Shown here piece after piece: positions 38,013 to 46,912 of a DNA stretch of 64,000 nt (position 1 is its first letter; every line of letters starts with the position of its first letter). This stretch comes from Pseudomonas libanensis (GTDB lineage: Bacteria; Pseudomonadota; Gammaproteobacteria; Pseudomonadales; Pseudomonadaceae), in assembly GCF_001439685.1 (NCBI RefSeq), contig NZ_JYLH01000002.1:434001-498000 (forward strand), read 5' to 3'. A program made the translations under genes and the position numbers. The notes below the pieces were generated by a model. That model made no database searches, was not told where the DNA came from, and saw only the letters and a list, made by a program, of their open reading frames with translations.

Positions 38013-39197
38013 CTAGAGCACTGAGTTCACCGCGCTACAAAACCGCACAAGGTCAGCGTCCCGAAGATTGGCCCGCAACATGATTCGCAAGCCGGGCGAA
38101 TCCCTGGCAACCACCGGATAAAATAAAGGAGACGTGTAAAAGCCTTCGTGCATCAAAGCTGCCGCAGCGGAAATGGCGTGAACTTCGTCGACCATAGGGA
38201 TCAAGCGTATTGGAAGCCCGTCGCCGATGGCGGCACTTGGTACAAGTTGATCAAACCTGTTTATATTTTTTGCCAGCCTTTCTTGCAGAATATCTATCTC
38301 ACTGCATGCATGTATTTTAATTGACGCTAATATCGCGCCCAACCCCGCCGTATTGATTCGTTGAGACCACGAGAGAGGCCCCCCAAAGCATAACAGTCTT
38401 GAGCTGTTAATCGAACTCTCAAAGAAGATAGCGCCGCCAGAGCCACCAAACCCCTTATTCAGTGACGCAATGATCATTGTATTAGCATTCAACCCATCCA
38501 TTGCTTCAAGGACCACGCCTCGCCCTTTTTTGCCCTTGATGGACAAGCCATGGGCTTCATCATACAAGACAAACAGGCCATACTTGTCTTGCAGACCCAT
38601 CAGGTCCTTGATTTTGGCCACCCCTCCCGTGCTGTACACACCATCTGCAATATAAGCAACGCGTGGATTTTTCCTGCAGCAATCCTCCAGAAAGTCCAGA
38701 TCGTTATGCGGAGAAGTCAGCACCTGTGTTTCATCTGCACAAATGGGTTTCATCAGGTTCAAGCAGAAGTGCGCCGACCGATCAAATACCATTAAGGGCG
38801 ATTGACCCTCGGTAAAAAAGCCTGCGGCCAATAATGGCAGTACAGCGCAAGCGGCCGCGGCACACGATGAAGTGGTTAACGCATTAACGGAAAATAACTC
38901 AGAGAGGGATGATTCCACGTCCTCCAGCAATGGCAGTTTAATTCTAACCCTGGAAGTTGAAGAGTTCAGCACCCCGGCCCCCCTTAACGCCGATAGACTG
39001 CCTTCCAATATTTTCGGATTCGAATCCAGGCCAAGATAGGAGTAGGAGCACATATTAATGAATGTCCTATCCGCGGCCTCCATTAACCCATCACCTTTAT
39101 GCTCAGCGACAACTCCGCTCATTCCTGCTTTATGTGTGCGATCCCAAAAAGGCTCACCCACCGCGAAAATCTTTCGAATATTCGAATAACTGTTCAT
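38013..39197 (-). CDS. Alpha-oxoamine synthase (8-amino-7-oxononanoate synthase family)
   Basis: A 394-residue PLP fold-type-I enzyme. INMCSYSYLGLDSNPKI is the family opening. His143 (FDRSAHFCLN) is the likely PLP-stacking residue. Asp185 lies in IADGVYSTGG, DEAH at 213-216, and the PLP Lys248 in ASLNKGFGGSGG. These enzymes condense an amino acid with an acyl-CoA, losing CO2. The usual SG-x-H-x-LE loop is replaced by NSSTSRVRIKLPLLEDVE, so this is not BioF, Kbl or HemA. First gene of the AT-richer operon; ATG at 39197 with AGGTAG upstream. Substrates unknown. Confidence 0.85.
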   Translation of the reverse strand: MNSYSNIRKIFAVGEPFWDRTHKAGMSGVVAEHKGDGLMEAADRTFINMCSYSYLGLDSNPKILEGSLSALRGAGVLNSSTSRVRIKLPLLEDVESSLSELFSVNALTTSSCAAAACAVLPLLAAGFFTEGQSPLMVFDRSAHFCLNLMKPICADETQVLTSPHNDLDFLEDCCRKNPRVAYIADGVYSTGGVAKIKDLMGLQDKYGLFVLYDEAHGLSIKGKKGRGVVLEAMDGLNANTMIIASLNKGFGGSGGAIFFESSINSSRLLCFGGPLSWSQRINTAGLGAILASIKIHACSEIDILQERLAKNINRFDQLVPSAAIGDGLPIRLIPMVDEVHAISAAAALMHEGFYTSPLFYPVVARDSPGLRIMLRANLRDADLVRFCSAVNSVL

Positions 39198-39440
39198 GCA
39201 TCTACCTATCCATGTTGAGGATGACAAGTCAGTAGTAATACTTGAACATGCAGGAGAACTTTACAAGCAGGCAAGATATGGGATTCAGCCCAAAACTTTG
39301 TAGGCCAATTCCTCAAATAACTATGATGCTCTTCAATGAGGTGGACGGCTTATCGCATAGACTCAAACCGATGCCGGGCCATTGGTATGGATAAGCTCGA
39401 TGAAAAGGGACACGCGGATAGCCGGGTGCCCCTGATACGC

Positions 39441-39995
39441 CTACCCCGCAAACCCTCCTTCATTCAGAAACGCCTGTTCTGCGGCTGTCGTAGCCCTGCC
39501 CAACACTGCATTACGATGAGGAAAGCGCCCGAACCGCTCAATGATAACGGCATGCTCCTTGGCCCAGTGGTAGGTATTGGCATCCAACTGCTGGTTGAGC
39601 GTCAGCGAGCGTTGCTGGTCCTGCGCAACTTCCGAGTGTTCAAACGGCAGATAACAGAACGCACGCAACTGGGGTTCGATCTGTTGATCCAGGCCAGCGT
39701 CCACCATCTGGTGCGCATACAAACGCGCCAGGGGATCGGTGGCGAACATATGCGCGGTGCCGCGAAAGGCGTTACGCGGGTATTGGTCCAGCAGGATCAA
39801 TAACGCGAGCGCACCGTCGGCACCGGTCAGCCAATCTTCCAGTTCGCGTCGTGCGGCCTGCATATGGGTGGCGTAGAAGGTGTCGCGAAAAACTGTGTCG
39901 AAGCCATCGTCCTTGGCGAACCAACGCTTGGGCCCCGCCTGTTTCCAGAATTCGATCACGGCCTCGGCCGATTGCGTCTTCATGCTGATCATCAT
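39441..39995 (-). CDS. DUF924 family protein
   Basis: A 184-residue helical protein of the DUF924 (TPR-like) family. AVIEFWKQAGPKRWFAKDDG at the start, LLILLDQYPRNAFRGTAHMF in the middle and ERFGRFPHRNAVLGR near the end are all diagnostic. Several starts are possible (39995, 39992, 39980); GAGG lies upstream of the first two. Function unknown. It marks the right border of the AT-richer island and is divergent from the membrane gene at 40056. Confidence 0.88.
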   Translation of the reverse strand: MMISMKTQSAEAVIEFWKQAGPKRWFAKDDGFDTVFRDTFYATHMQAARRELEDWLTGADGALALLILLDQYPRNAFRGTAHMFATDPLARLYAHQMVDAGLDQQIEPQLRAFCYLPFEHSEVAQDQQRSLTLNQQLDANTYHWAKEHAVIIERFGRFPHRNAVLGRATTAAEQAFLNEGGFAG

Positions 39996-40055
39996 GCGCC
40001 TCAATAAATGTTATAGGATAACGTCAATTATTTGCCCGCTTGCGATTCCCTGCTT

Positions 40056-41210
40056 ATGACTGACGCTACTACCTTACGCCAACGCCTGCAGTCCATCGAC
40101 GCCCTGCGCGGCCTGGTGATCCTGTTCATGCTACTGGACCATGTGCGCGAAACCTTCCTGCTGTATCGCCAGGTCAGCGACCCGATGAGCATTGATAGCA
40201 CCGAGCCTGCGCTGTTTGTCAGCCGCACCCTGGCCCATCTATGCGCGCCGGTATTTGTGCTGCTCACCGGCTTGTCGGCCTGGCTGTATGGCCAGAAATA
40301 CCAGGGCCGGCGCGACGTTTCGGCGTTTTTGTTCAAGCGCGGGCTGTTTTTGGTGGTGCTGGAGTTCACCTTGGTCAACTTCGCCTGGACGTTCCAGTTG
40401 CCGCCCACAGTGATCTATATGCAGGTGATCTGGGCAATCGGCGTGAGCATGATCGCCCTCGCCGCCCTGGTGTGGTTGCCGCGTGCGTTGCTGATCAGCC
40501 TGGCCCTGGTGATCATTGCCGGGCATAACCTGCTCGATGCAGTGCACTTCGCCCCGGGATCGACGTTGCAGGTGGCGTGGTCGATCCTGCATGAACGCAG
40601 TTGGATCCAGGTGTCTGAAAACCTGCGGCTGCGCGTGACCTACCCGGTGTTGCCGTGGATCGGCGTGATTGCCCTGGGCTACGGTCTGGGTCCCTGGTTT
40701 GCCAATGTCACACCGCCGGCCACACGTCAGCGTTATCTGTTGGTGGCAGGGTTGGGCGCACTGATGGGTTTTGTGTTGTTGCGGGCGGTCAACGGGTACG
40801 GCGACAAGCCTTGGCAGGCGTATGACAGCGGCGTGCAGACACTGATGAGCTTCTTCAACATTACCAAGTACCCGCCTTCGCTGTTGTTCCTGGCGTTGAC
40901 GCTGGGCATTGGCTTGTTGGTACTGCTGGCGTTCGAACGTGTCGGGCATAAACGCTGGATCGGTGTACTGGCCGTGTTTGGTGCCGCGCCGATGTTCTTC
41001 TACCTGTTGCACCTGTATGTGCTGAAAATACTGTATGTGGCCTGTGCTGCGTTGCTTGGGCTCAACCACGGCAATTATTTCGGCTTCGACAGCATCGGCG
41101 CGGTGTGGCTGGCCGCGCTGTTGCTGCCGCTGGCGTTGTACCCGCCCGTGCGCTGGTTTGCCGCGCTCAAAGCGCGTCGGCGCGACATCGTCTGGCTCAA
41201 ATATCTCTGA
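40056..41210 (+). CDS. DUF1624/heparan-glucosaminide acetyltransferase-like membrane protein
   Basis: A 384-residue membrane protein with 9-10 helices. The opening RLQSIDALRGLVILFMLLDH is the hallmark of the DUF1624/HGSNAT-like acyltransferase clan, and the FGAAPMFFYLLHLYVLKILY segment near the end is typical too. The ATG at 40056 (MTDATT) was chosen over the frame start at 40032. Members are thought to acylate surface sugars, but this one is unassigned. Confidence 0.83.
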   Translation: MTDATTLRQRLQSIDALRGLVILFMLLDHVRETFLLYRQVSDPMSIDSTEPALFVSRTLAHLCAPVFVLLTGLSAWLYGQKYQGRRDVSAFLFKRGLFLVVLEFTLVNFAWTFQLPPTVIYMQVIWAIGVSMIALAALVWLPRALLISLALVIIAGHNLLDAVHFAPGSTLQVAWSILHERSWIQVSENLRLRVTYPVLPWIGVIALGYGLGPWFANVTPPATRQRYLLVAGLGALMGFVLLRAVNGYGDKPWQAYDSGVQTLMSFFNITKYPPSLLFLALTLGIGLLVLLAFERVGHKRWIGVLAVFGAAPMFFYLLHLYVLKILYVACAALLGLNHGNYFGFDSIGAVWLAALLLPLALYPPVRWFAALKARRRDIVWLKYL

Positions 41211-41227
41211 CTATCGCTACTCCAAAT

Positions 41228-41853
41228 GTGGGAGGGGCTTGCCCCCGATAGCCATAGGTATCTACACAACTTTGTAGGCTGTAGCAGCCGACGGTAACTA
41301 CGATGCGAAGCGAGTCGCTCTTGATCTTGATCTGCTTTTGATCTTAGGCGCCCCGTTAAACCACGCTGGCCGGAATTCGACAGGGGTTTGGGGGGTAAAC
41401 CGGCAGGGATGCCGGTTTAGCCGCCCCGCGCCATGGATGGCGCGTGGCGGCGACCCCTCAAATCCCTGGCGAATTACGGGCACACCGAGCCTGAGCGAGG
41501 TGCCGAGTGGTGGGGCAAGAGCCTTTTGGTTACTTTTGGGCTCTTTTCAAAAGTGACCCGCTGTAAAAGCGGAACCAATAGCAGCCATTACCGCAGGAAC
41601 GGATATGTACGCGGTCTGACCCGAGATCCTGGTCGGCTTTAAGGCCGCCTTCGCAGGCAAGCCAGCTCCCACATTTGGATCGCGGTGCGTCAGCTCGATC
41701 AGCGTCGGCTGTCAGTCCGTCACGGGAGCAAGCTCCCTCGCCACAGGTCCAGCGTCACCCCAAAGTTGTGTAGATACCTATGCCCCGATAGCGGTGGGTC
41801 AGCCAATGGATTTGGTACTGAAACTCCGCCATCGGGGGCAAGCCCCCTCCCAC
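41228..41853. repeat. Composite REP-bracketed element, copy 3
   Basis: A 626-bp unit in the gap between a membrane gene and metE, which converge. Outer REPs face each other (41228-41249 and 41831-41853). Inside them lies a perfect 19-bp inverted repeat (TAGGTATCTACACAACTTT at 41255-41273; complement 41762-41780). The core 41302-41560 matches the other two copies and keeps both small hairpins. Two REP-like modules of about 70 bp follow (around 41650-41750). No ORF in it is kept in all copies. Confidence 0.88.
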
Positions 41854-41867
41854 ATTTTTAATCCGTG

Positions 41868-44156
41868 TCAGGCCAATTCGGCACGCAGTTGGCGCGCGGC
41901 GGTGACCATGTGAATAAGCGCCGCTTCGGTCTCAGGCCAGCCCCGCGTCTTCAACCCACAATCGGGATTGACCCACAGGCGCTCTGCCGGAATCCGCTTG
42001 GCGGCCTTGCGCAGTAAGTTGGCCATCTCCGACGCATCCGGCACCCGTGGCGAGTGGATGTCATACACCCCCGGCCCGATTTCATTCGGGTAAGCGAAGG
42101 CTTCGAACGCGTCGAGCAACTCCATATCCGAACGCGAGGTTTCGATGGTAATCACGTCGGCATCCATCGCCGCGATGGACTCGATTACATCATTGAACTC
42201 GCTGTAGCACATGTGGGTGTGGATCTGGGTTTCGTCACGCACACCACAGGCGCACAGGCGGAACACCTCGGTGGCCCAGTCAAGGTAGTGCTGCCACTGC
42301 GCCTGGCGCAACGGCAAGCCTTCACGGAATGCGGCTTCGTCGATCTGCACGATCTTGATCCCGGCCGCCTCCAGGTCCAGCACTTCGTCACGAATCGCCA
42401 GGGCCAGTTGCCGTGCCTGCACTTCGCGGCTCACGTCTTCCCTTGGGAACGACCACATCAGCATGGTCACCGGGCCAGTCAGCATGCCCTTCATCACTTT
42501 GTCGGTCAGGCCCTGGGCGTAGCGGATCCACTCAACCGTCATGGCTTTCGGGCGGCTCAGATCACCCACAATCACCGCCGGTTTCACACAGCGCGAACCA
42601 TAGCTCTGCACCCAGCCGAAACGGGTGAACGCGTAGCCATCCAGTTGTTCGGCGAAGTACTCGACCATGTCGTTACGCTCGGCTTCACCGTGCACCAGCA
42701 CGTCCAGCCCGAGGTGTTCCTGGACCTCGACGGCGTGCTTGATCTCACTGTGCATGGCCTCGACGTATTCGGCTTGGCTCAACTTGCCGGCCTTGTAAGA
42801 CTGGCGTGCCAGGCGGATCGACGCGGTTTGCGGGAACGAACCGATGGTGGTGGTCGGGAACAGCGGCAGATCCAGGCCGGCCCGTTGTTTCGCGATGCGT
42901 TGGGCAAATGGCGAGTGGCGCTGGCTGTCTTGGGCGGTGATGGCGGCGATACGGGCTTGAACGGCAGGCTTGTGGATCCGTGGCGAAGCCGCGCGGGCCG
43001 CTTGAATGGTGCAGCTCTGCGCCAAGGCAGCAACTACGTTGGGCGCCTCGGGCTGATCGACGGCCTGGGCCAGCACCGCCACTTCCGCACACTTCTGCAC
43101 AGCGAAGGCCAACCAACTTTTCAGCTCGGCATCCAACTGGTCTTCACGGCCAAGGTCCACAGGGCTGTGCAGCAACGAGCAGGACGGCGCAACCCACAGG
43201 CGATCACCCAATTTCTCGTGGGCATGCTGCAAGGTGGCCAGGGCTTTTTCCAGGTCGCAGCGCCACACGTTGCGGCCATTGACCACGCCCAGGGACAACA
43301 CTTTATAAGCCGGTAGGCGGTCGAGGATGGTCGGGTACTGGTCCGGCGCTCGCACCAGGTCGATGTGCAGGCCATCCACTGGCAGGTTGGCGGCCAGACC
43401 GAGGTTTTCCTCCAGGCCTCCGAAGTAGGTCGCCACCAGCTTTTTCAGCGGATCACGCTGGATCAGGTTGTAGGCACGCTCAAACGCGTTCTTCCATTCC
43501 TGCGGCAAATCGAGCACCAGGATCGGCTCGTCGATCTGCACCCACTCCACGCCCAGGTCCGCCAGGCGCTGGAAGATCTGGCCGTACAGCGGCAGCAGGC
43601 GCTCGAGCAGATCGAGCTTGTCGAAGTCAGCACCCTTGGCCTTGCCCAGCCACAGGTAGGTCAGCGGGCCGATCACGACTGGCTTGACGGTGTGGCCGAG
43701 GTCACGGGCTTGCTTGACCTCTTCGAACAGTTGGTCCCACCCCAGGTGGAACTGCTGGTCGGCGCTGAACTCTGGCACCAGGTAGTGATAGTTGGTGTCG
43801 AACCACTTGGTCATCTCCTGGGCGTGGGCGCCGCCGCAGCAGCTGTCACTGACCCCACGGGCCATGGCGAACAGGGTGTGCAACGTGGCCTGGCCATCGG
43901 CCGGGCGGAAGCGCTCGGGGATCACGCCGAACATCAGCGAGTGGGTGAGCACCTGGTCGTACCAGGCGAAATCACCGGCGGGCAGCAGTTCGATGCCGGC
44001 CTGTTTTTGCAGCTCCCAATGGGTCTTGCGCAAGTCACGGCCCACGGCACGCAGACCGGCCTCGTCGAGCTCGCCCTTCCAGAACGCTTCCTGCGCTTTT
44101 TTCAGTTCACGATCGCGTCCAATGCGCGGAAATCCCAGGGAATGAGCGACTGCCAT
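41868..44156 (-). CDS. metE: Cobalamin-independent methionine synthase
   Basis: A 762-residue enzyme moving a methyl group from 5-methyltetrahydropteroyl-triglutamate to homocysteine. Two barrels: an N-terminal half starting [20 protein letters not shown], and a C-terminal catalytic half with [10 protein letters not shown], the zinc ligands in [10 protein letters not shown] (His, Cys) and [14 protein letters not shown] (Cys). Family length is normal. Upstream are two inverted repeats (44192-44210, 44213-44225) that may bind MetR. No cobalamin or SAM riboswitch was recognised. Confidence 0.97.
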   Translation of the reverse strand: MAVAHSLGFPRIGRDRELKKAQEAFWKGELDEAGLRAVGRDLRKTHWELQKQAGIELLPAGDFAWYDQVLTHSLMFGVIPERFRPADGQATLHTLFAMARGVSDSCCGGAHAQEMTKWFDTNYHYLVPEFSADQQFHLGWDQLFEEVKQARDLGHTVKPVVIGPLTYLWLGKAKGADFDKLDLLERLLPLYGQIFQRLADLGVEWVQIDEPILVLDLPQEWKNAFERAYNLIQRDPLKKLVATYFGGLEENLGLAANLPVDGLHIDLVRAPDQYPTILDRLPAYKVLSLGVVNGRNVWRCDLEKALATLQHAHEKLGDRLWVAPSCSLLHSPVDLGREDQLDAELKSWLAFAVQKCAEVAVLAQAVDQPEAPNVVAALAQSCTIQAARAASPRIHKPAVQARIAAITAQDSQRHSPFAQRIAKQRAGLDLPLFPTTTIGSFPQTASIRLARQSYKAGKLSQAEYVEAMHSEIKHAVEVQEHLGLDVLVHGEAERNDMVEYFAEQLDGYAFTRFGWVQSYGSRCVKPAVIVGDLSRPKAMTVEWIRYAQGLTDKVMKGMLTGPVTMLMWSFPREDVSREVQARQLALAIRDEVLDLEAAGIKIVQIDEAAFREGLPLRQAQWQHYLDWATEVFRLCACGVRDETQIHTHMCYSEFNDVIESIAAMDADVITIETSRSDMELLDAFEAFAYPNEIGPGVYDIHSPRVPDASEMANLLRKAAKRIPAERLWVNPDCGLKTRGWPETEAALIHMVTAARQLRAELA

Positions 44157-44191
44157 GACTTACAACTCCAATGTCGGTATTTATGGCAGCC

Positions 44192-44210
44192 ATTGTCGGC
44201 AGGCGACAAT
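44192..44210. promoter_or_regulatory. Inverted repeat upstream of metE
   Basis: ATTGTCG and CGACAAT, perfect 7-base arms with a 5-base spacer, 36 bases upstream of the metE start. It could be an operator or a leader hairpin. Confidence 0.45.
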
Positions 44211-44212
44211 AG

Positions 44213-44225
44213 TGAGACAAACTCA
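44213..44225. promoter_or_regulatory. Possible MetR half-site pair
   Basis: TGAGACAAACTCA has the 4-5-4 geometry of the MetR consensus TGAA-N5-TTCA, with one changed base in each arm. It is next to the repeat at 44192-44210. Confidence 0.35.
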
Positions 44226-44408
44226 TTTTATTCTAGATCATCACAAGATTCGCTCATGTTTGCAGCGCGGTCATCCTAACGAACCGTAATACTCAAGCCC
44301 TATGCTCAAGCACGGCGCGCAAAAACCGCCCACTAACCTTTCGATCTGTTCCAAGTGCGGGCACAATGCGTGTCCTTTTTTGGCAGGCACCGCCGCAGGC
44401 TCTCAAAA

Positions 44409-45506
44409 ATGATCAAAACGCCGTATTACCTCATCGATAAACAGAAGCTTCTGGTCAACATGCAGAAGATTGCCTACGTGCGCGAGCAGTCCGGCGCCAA
44501 GGCTCTGCTGGCGCTCAAGTGCTTTGCCACCTGGTCGGTGTTCGACCTGATGCAGCAATACATGGACGGCACCACCTCGTCGTCGCTGTATGAGTTGAAG
44601 CTCGGCCGCCAGAAGTTCGAAGGTGAAGCGCACGCCTACAGCGTGGCCTGGGCCGACGATGAAATCGAAGAGATGCTGGAGAACTGCGACAAGATCATCT
44701 TCAACTCCATCAGCCAGCTGCAGCGGTTTGCCGAGCGTTCCGAGGGCAAGACCCGCGGCCTGCGCGTGAACCCGCAGGTGAGCAGCTCCGACTACCTGCT
44801 GGCCGACCCGGCGCGCCCGTTCAGCCGCCTGGGCGAATGGGACCCGGTGAAGATCGACGGCGTGATCGAGCAGATCTCCGGCTTCATGTTCCACAACAAC
44901 TGTGAGAACGGCGACTTCAGCCTGTTCGACAAGATGCTTGGCACCATCGAGGAACGTTTCGGTGACCTGCTGCACAAGGTCAAGTGGGTCAGCCTCGGCG
45001 GCGGCATCCACTTTACCGGTGAAGGCTATGCGCTGGACGCGTTCTGCGCGCGCTTGAAGGCGTTCTCCGAGAAGTACGGCGTGCAGGTGTACCTGGAACC
45101 GGGGGAAGCTGCGATCACCAACAGCGCCTCCCTGGAAGTCACCGTGCTCGACACTCTCTACAACGGCAAGCACCTGGCCGTGGTCGACAGCTCCATCGAA
45201 GCCCACCTGCTGGACCTGCTGATCTATCGCCTCAATGCCAAGCTGGCGCCAAGCGAGGGTGAACACACCTACATGGTGTGCGGCAAATCCTGCCTGGCCG
45301 GGGACATCTTCGGCGAGTATCAATTCGATCGTCCGCTGGTCATCGGCGATCGGCTGTCGTTCATCGACACCGCAGGCTACACCATGGTCAAGAAAAATTG
45401 GTTCAACGGCCTGAAAATGCCGTCCATCGTAGTGAAACAACTCGACGGTACAGTCGAGGTGGTTCGTGAATTTGGTTACGACGACTACCTGTCCAGCCTT
45501 TCCTAA
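44409..45506 (+). CDS. nspC: Carboxynorspermidine/carboxyspermidine decarboxylase
   Basis: A 365-residue PLP enzyme of the alanine-racemase-fold decarboxylases. The PLP Lys lies in ALLALKCFATWSVF, the glycine-rich phosphate loop in VSLGGGIHFTGEGYALD, and the active-site Cys motif is YMVCGKSCLAGD. It removes CO2 from carboxy(nor)spermidine in the alternative polyamine pathway. The matching synthase gene follows after 28 bases. Start at the ATG at 44409. Confidence 0.93.
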   Translation: MIKTPYYLIDKQKLLVNMQKIAYVREQSGAKALLALKCFATWSVFDLMQQYMDGTTSSSLYELKLGRQKFEGEAHAYSVAWADDEIEEMLENCDKIIFNSISQLQRFAERSEGKTRGLRVNPQVSSSDYLLADPARPFSRLGEWDPVKIDGVIEQISGFMFHNNCENGDFSLFDKMLGTIEERFGDLLHKVKWVSLGGGIHFTGEGYALDAFCARLKAFSEKYGVQVYLEPGEAAITNSASLEVTVLDTLYNGKHLAVVDSSIEAHLLDLLIYRLNAKLAPSEGEHTYMVCGKSCLAGDIFGEYQFDRPLVIGDRLSFIDTAGYTMVKKNWFNGLKMPSIVVKQLDGTVEVVREFGYDDYLSSLS

Positions 45507-45534
45507 GCTGGCGGATATAGGAGAAATAAAGCAA

Positions 45535-46779
45535 TTGAAAAAGAACGTTCTTATCATTGGTGCAGGAGGTGTCGCCAAGGTGGTGGCCCACAAGTGCGCG
45601 CAGCACAACGACGAACTCGGTCGTATTGCTATCGCGTCGCGCAACATCTCCAAATGCCAGGCCATCATCGACAGCGTCAAGGTTAAGGGTAGCCTCAAGG
45701 TACCCGCCGATATCCAAGCCTTTGCGCTGAACGCCCTGGACGTGGAAGCGACCAAGGCCCTGATCCGCGAGACTGAGTCGCAGATCGTCATCAACGTCGG
45801 CTCCGCGTTCCTTAACATGTCGGTACTGCGCGCCTGCATCGATACCGGCGTGGCCTACCTCGACACCGCCATCCACGAAGAGCCGGGCAAGGTCTGCGAG
45901 ACCCCGCCGTGGTACGGCAACTACGAATGGAATCACCTGGAAGAATGCAAACAGAAGAACATCACCGCCATCCTTGGCGTGGGCTTCGACCCAGGTGTCG
46001 TCAACGCGTACGCCGCGCTGGCGCAGCAACAGCATTTCGACCGCATTGACTCGATCGACATTCTCGACGTCAATGCCGGCTCCCATGGCAAATACTTCGC
46101 TACCAATTTCGATCCGGAAATCAACTTCCGCGAATTCACCGGGCAGGTGTGGAGCTGGCAGAACAGCCAGTGGACCAGCAACACCATGTTCGAAGTCAAA
46201 CGCACCGACGTCCTGCCGGTAGTTGGTTCGCAGAACCTCTACCTCACCGGCCACGATGAAGTGCACTCGCTGTCGAAAAACCTCGACGTGCCCAACGTGC
46301 GTTTCTGGATGAGCTTCGGCGAACACTACATCAACGTGTTCACCGTACTGAAAAACCTCGGCCTGCTCTCCGAGAAGCCAGTCAAGACCGCCGAAGGCCT
46401 GGAAGTGGTGCCGTTGAAAGTGGTCAAGGCCGTGCTGCCCGACCCGTCTTCGCTCGCCCCGGGCTACACCGGCAAGACCTGCATCGGCGACCTGGTCAAA
46501 GGCACCAAGGATGGCCAGCCGCGTGAAATATTCATCTACAACGTGGCTGATCACGAAGAGGCGTATGCCGAGACCGACAGCCAGGGCATCTCCTACACCG
46601 CAGGCGTTCCACCGGTCGCTGCTGCGCTGCTGGTTGCGCGTGGCGAGTGGGATGTGAAGCACATGGCCAACGTTGAGGAACTGCCGGCTGAGCCGTTCCT
46701 GAAAGCGCTGGATGTGATGGGCTTGCCGACCCGGATCAAGGACGAGAACGGTGATCGCGCTTGGGATGCGATTGCCTGA
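45535..46779 (+). CDS. Carboxynorspermidine/carboxyspermidine synthase (saccharopine dehydrogenase family)
   Basis: A 414-residue NADPH enzyme that joins aspartate semialdehyde to a diamine. The Rossmann loop NVLIIGAGGVAKVVAHKCAQ is followed by YLDTAIHEEPGK and LGVGFDPGVVNAYAALA, and later YNVADHEEAYAETDSQGISY, all typical. The best start is a TTG at 45535, because GGAG lies upstream and no ATG precedes the Rossmann strand. It forms an operon with nspC. Confidence 0.92.
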   Translation: MKKNVLIIGAGGVAKVVAHKCAQHNDELGRIAIASRNISKCQAIIDSVKVKGSLKVPADIQAFALNALDVEATKALIRETESQIVINVGSAFLNMSVLRACIDTGVAYLDTAIHEEPGKVCETPPWYGNYEWNHLEECKQKNITAILGVGFDPGVVNAYAALAQQQHFDRIDSIDILDVNAGSHGKYFATNFDPEINFREFTGQVWSWQNSQWTSNTMFEVKRTDVLPVVGSQNLYLTGHDEVHSLSKNLDVPNVRFWMSFGEHYINVFTVLKNLGLLSEKPVKTAEGLEVVPLKVVKAVLPDPSSLAPGYTGKTCIGDLVKGTKDGQPREIFIYNVADHEEAYAETDSQGISYTAGVPPVAAALLVARGEWDVKHMANVEELPAEPFLKALDVMGLPTRIKDENGDRAWDAIA

Positions 46780-46805
46780 TAGGCGATAGCTGACCACACA
46801 AAACT

Positions 46806-46892
46806 GTGGGAGGGGGCTTGCCCCCGATAGCGGTAGATCAGTCACAGCTGTATTGACTAACACACTGCAATCGGGGGCAAGCCCCCTCCCAC
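46806..46892. repeat. REPIN, first subfamily (87 bp)
   Basis: Left REP GTGGGAGGGGGCTTGCCCCC and inverted right REP ending at 46892, in the gap between the convergent carboxyspermidine synthase and IclR genes. Confidence 0.92.
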
Positions 46893-46912
46893 ATTTGGTT
46901 TTAGGGGGTCTG

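Noticed and set aside
44157..44408. Possible SAM or cobalamin riboswitch upstream of metE
   Set aside because: No conserved core of either class was visible; only two short palindromes.
45403..46863. Long minus-strand frame opposite the carboxyspermidine synthase (and another at 44403-45839 opposite nspC)
   Set aside because: Shadow frames of well-identified enzymes, lacking domain signatures and start signals.
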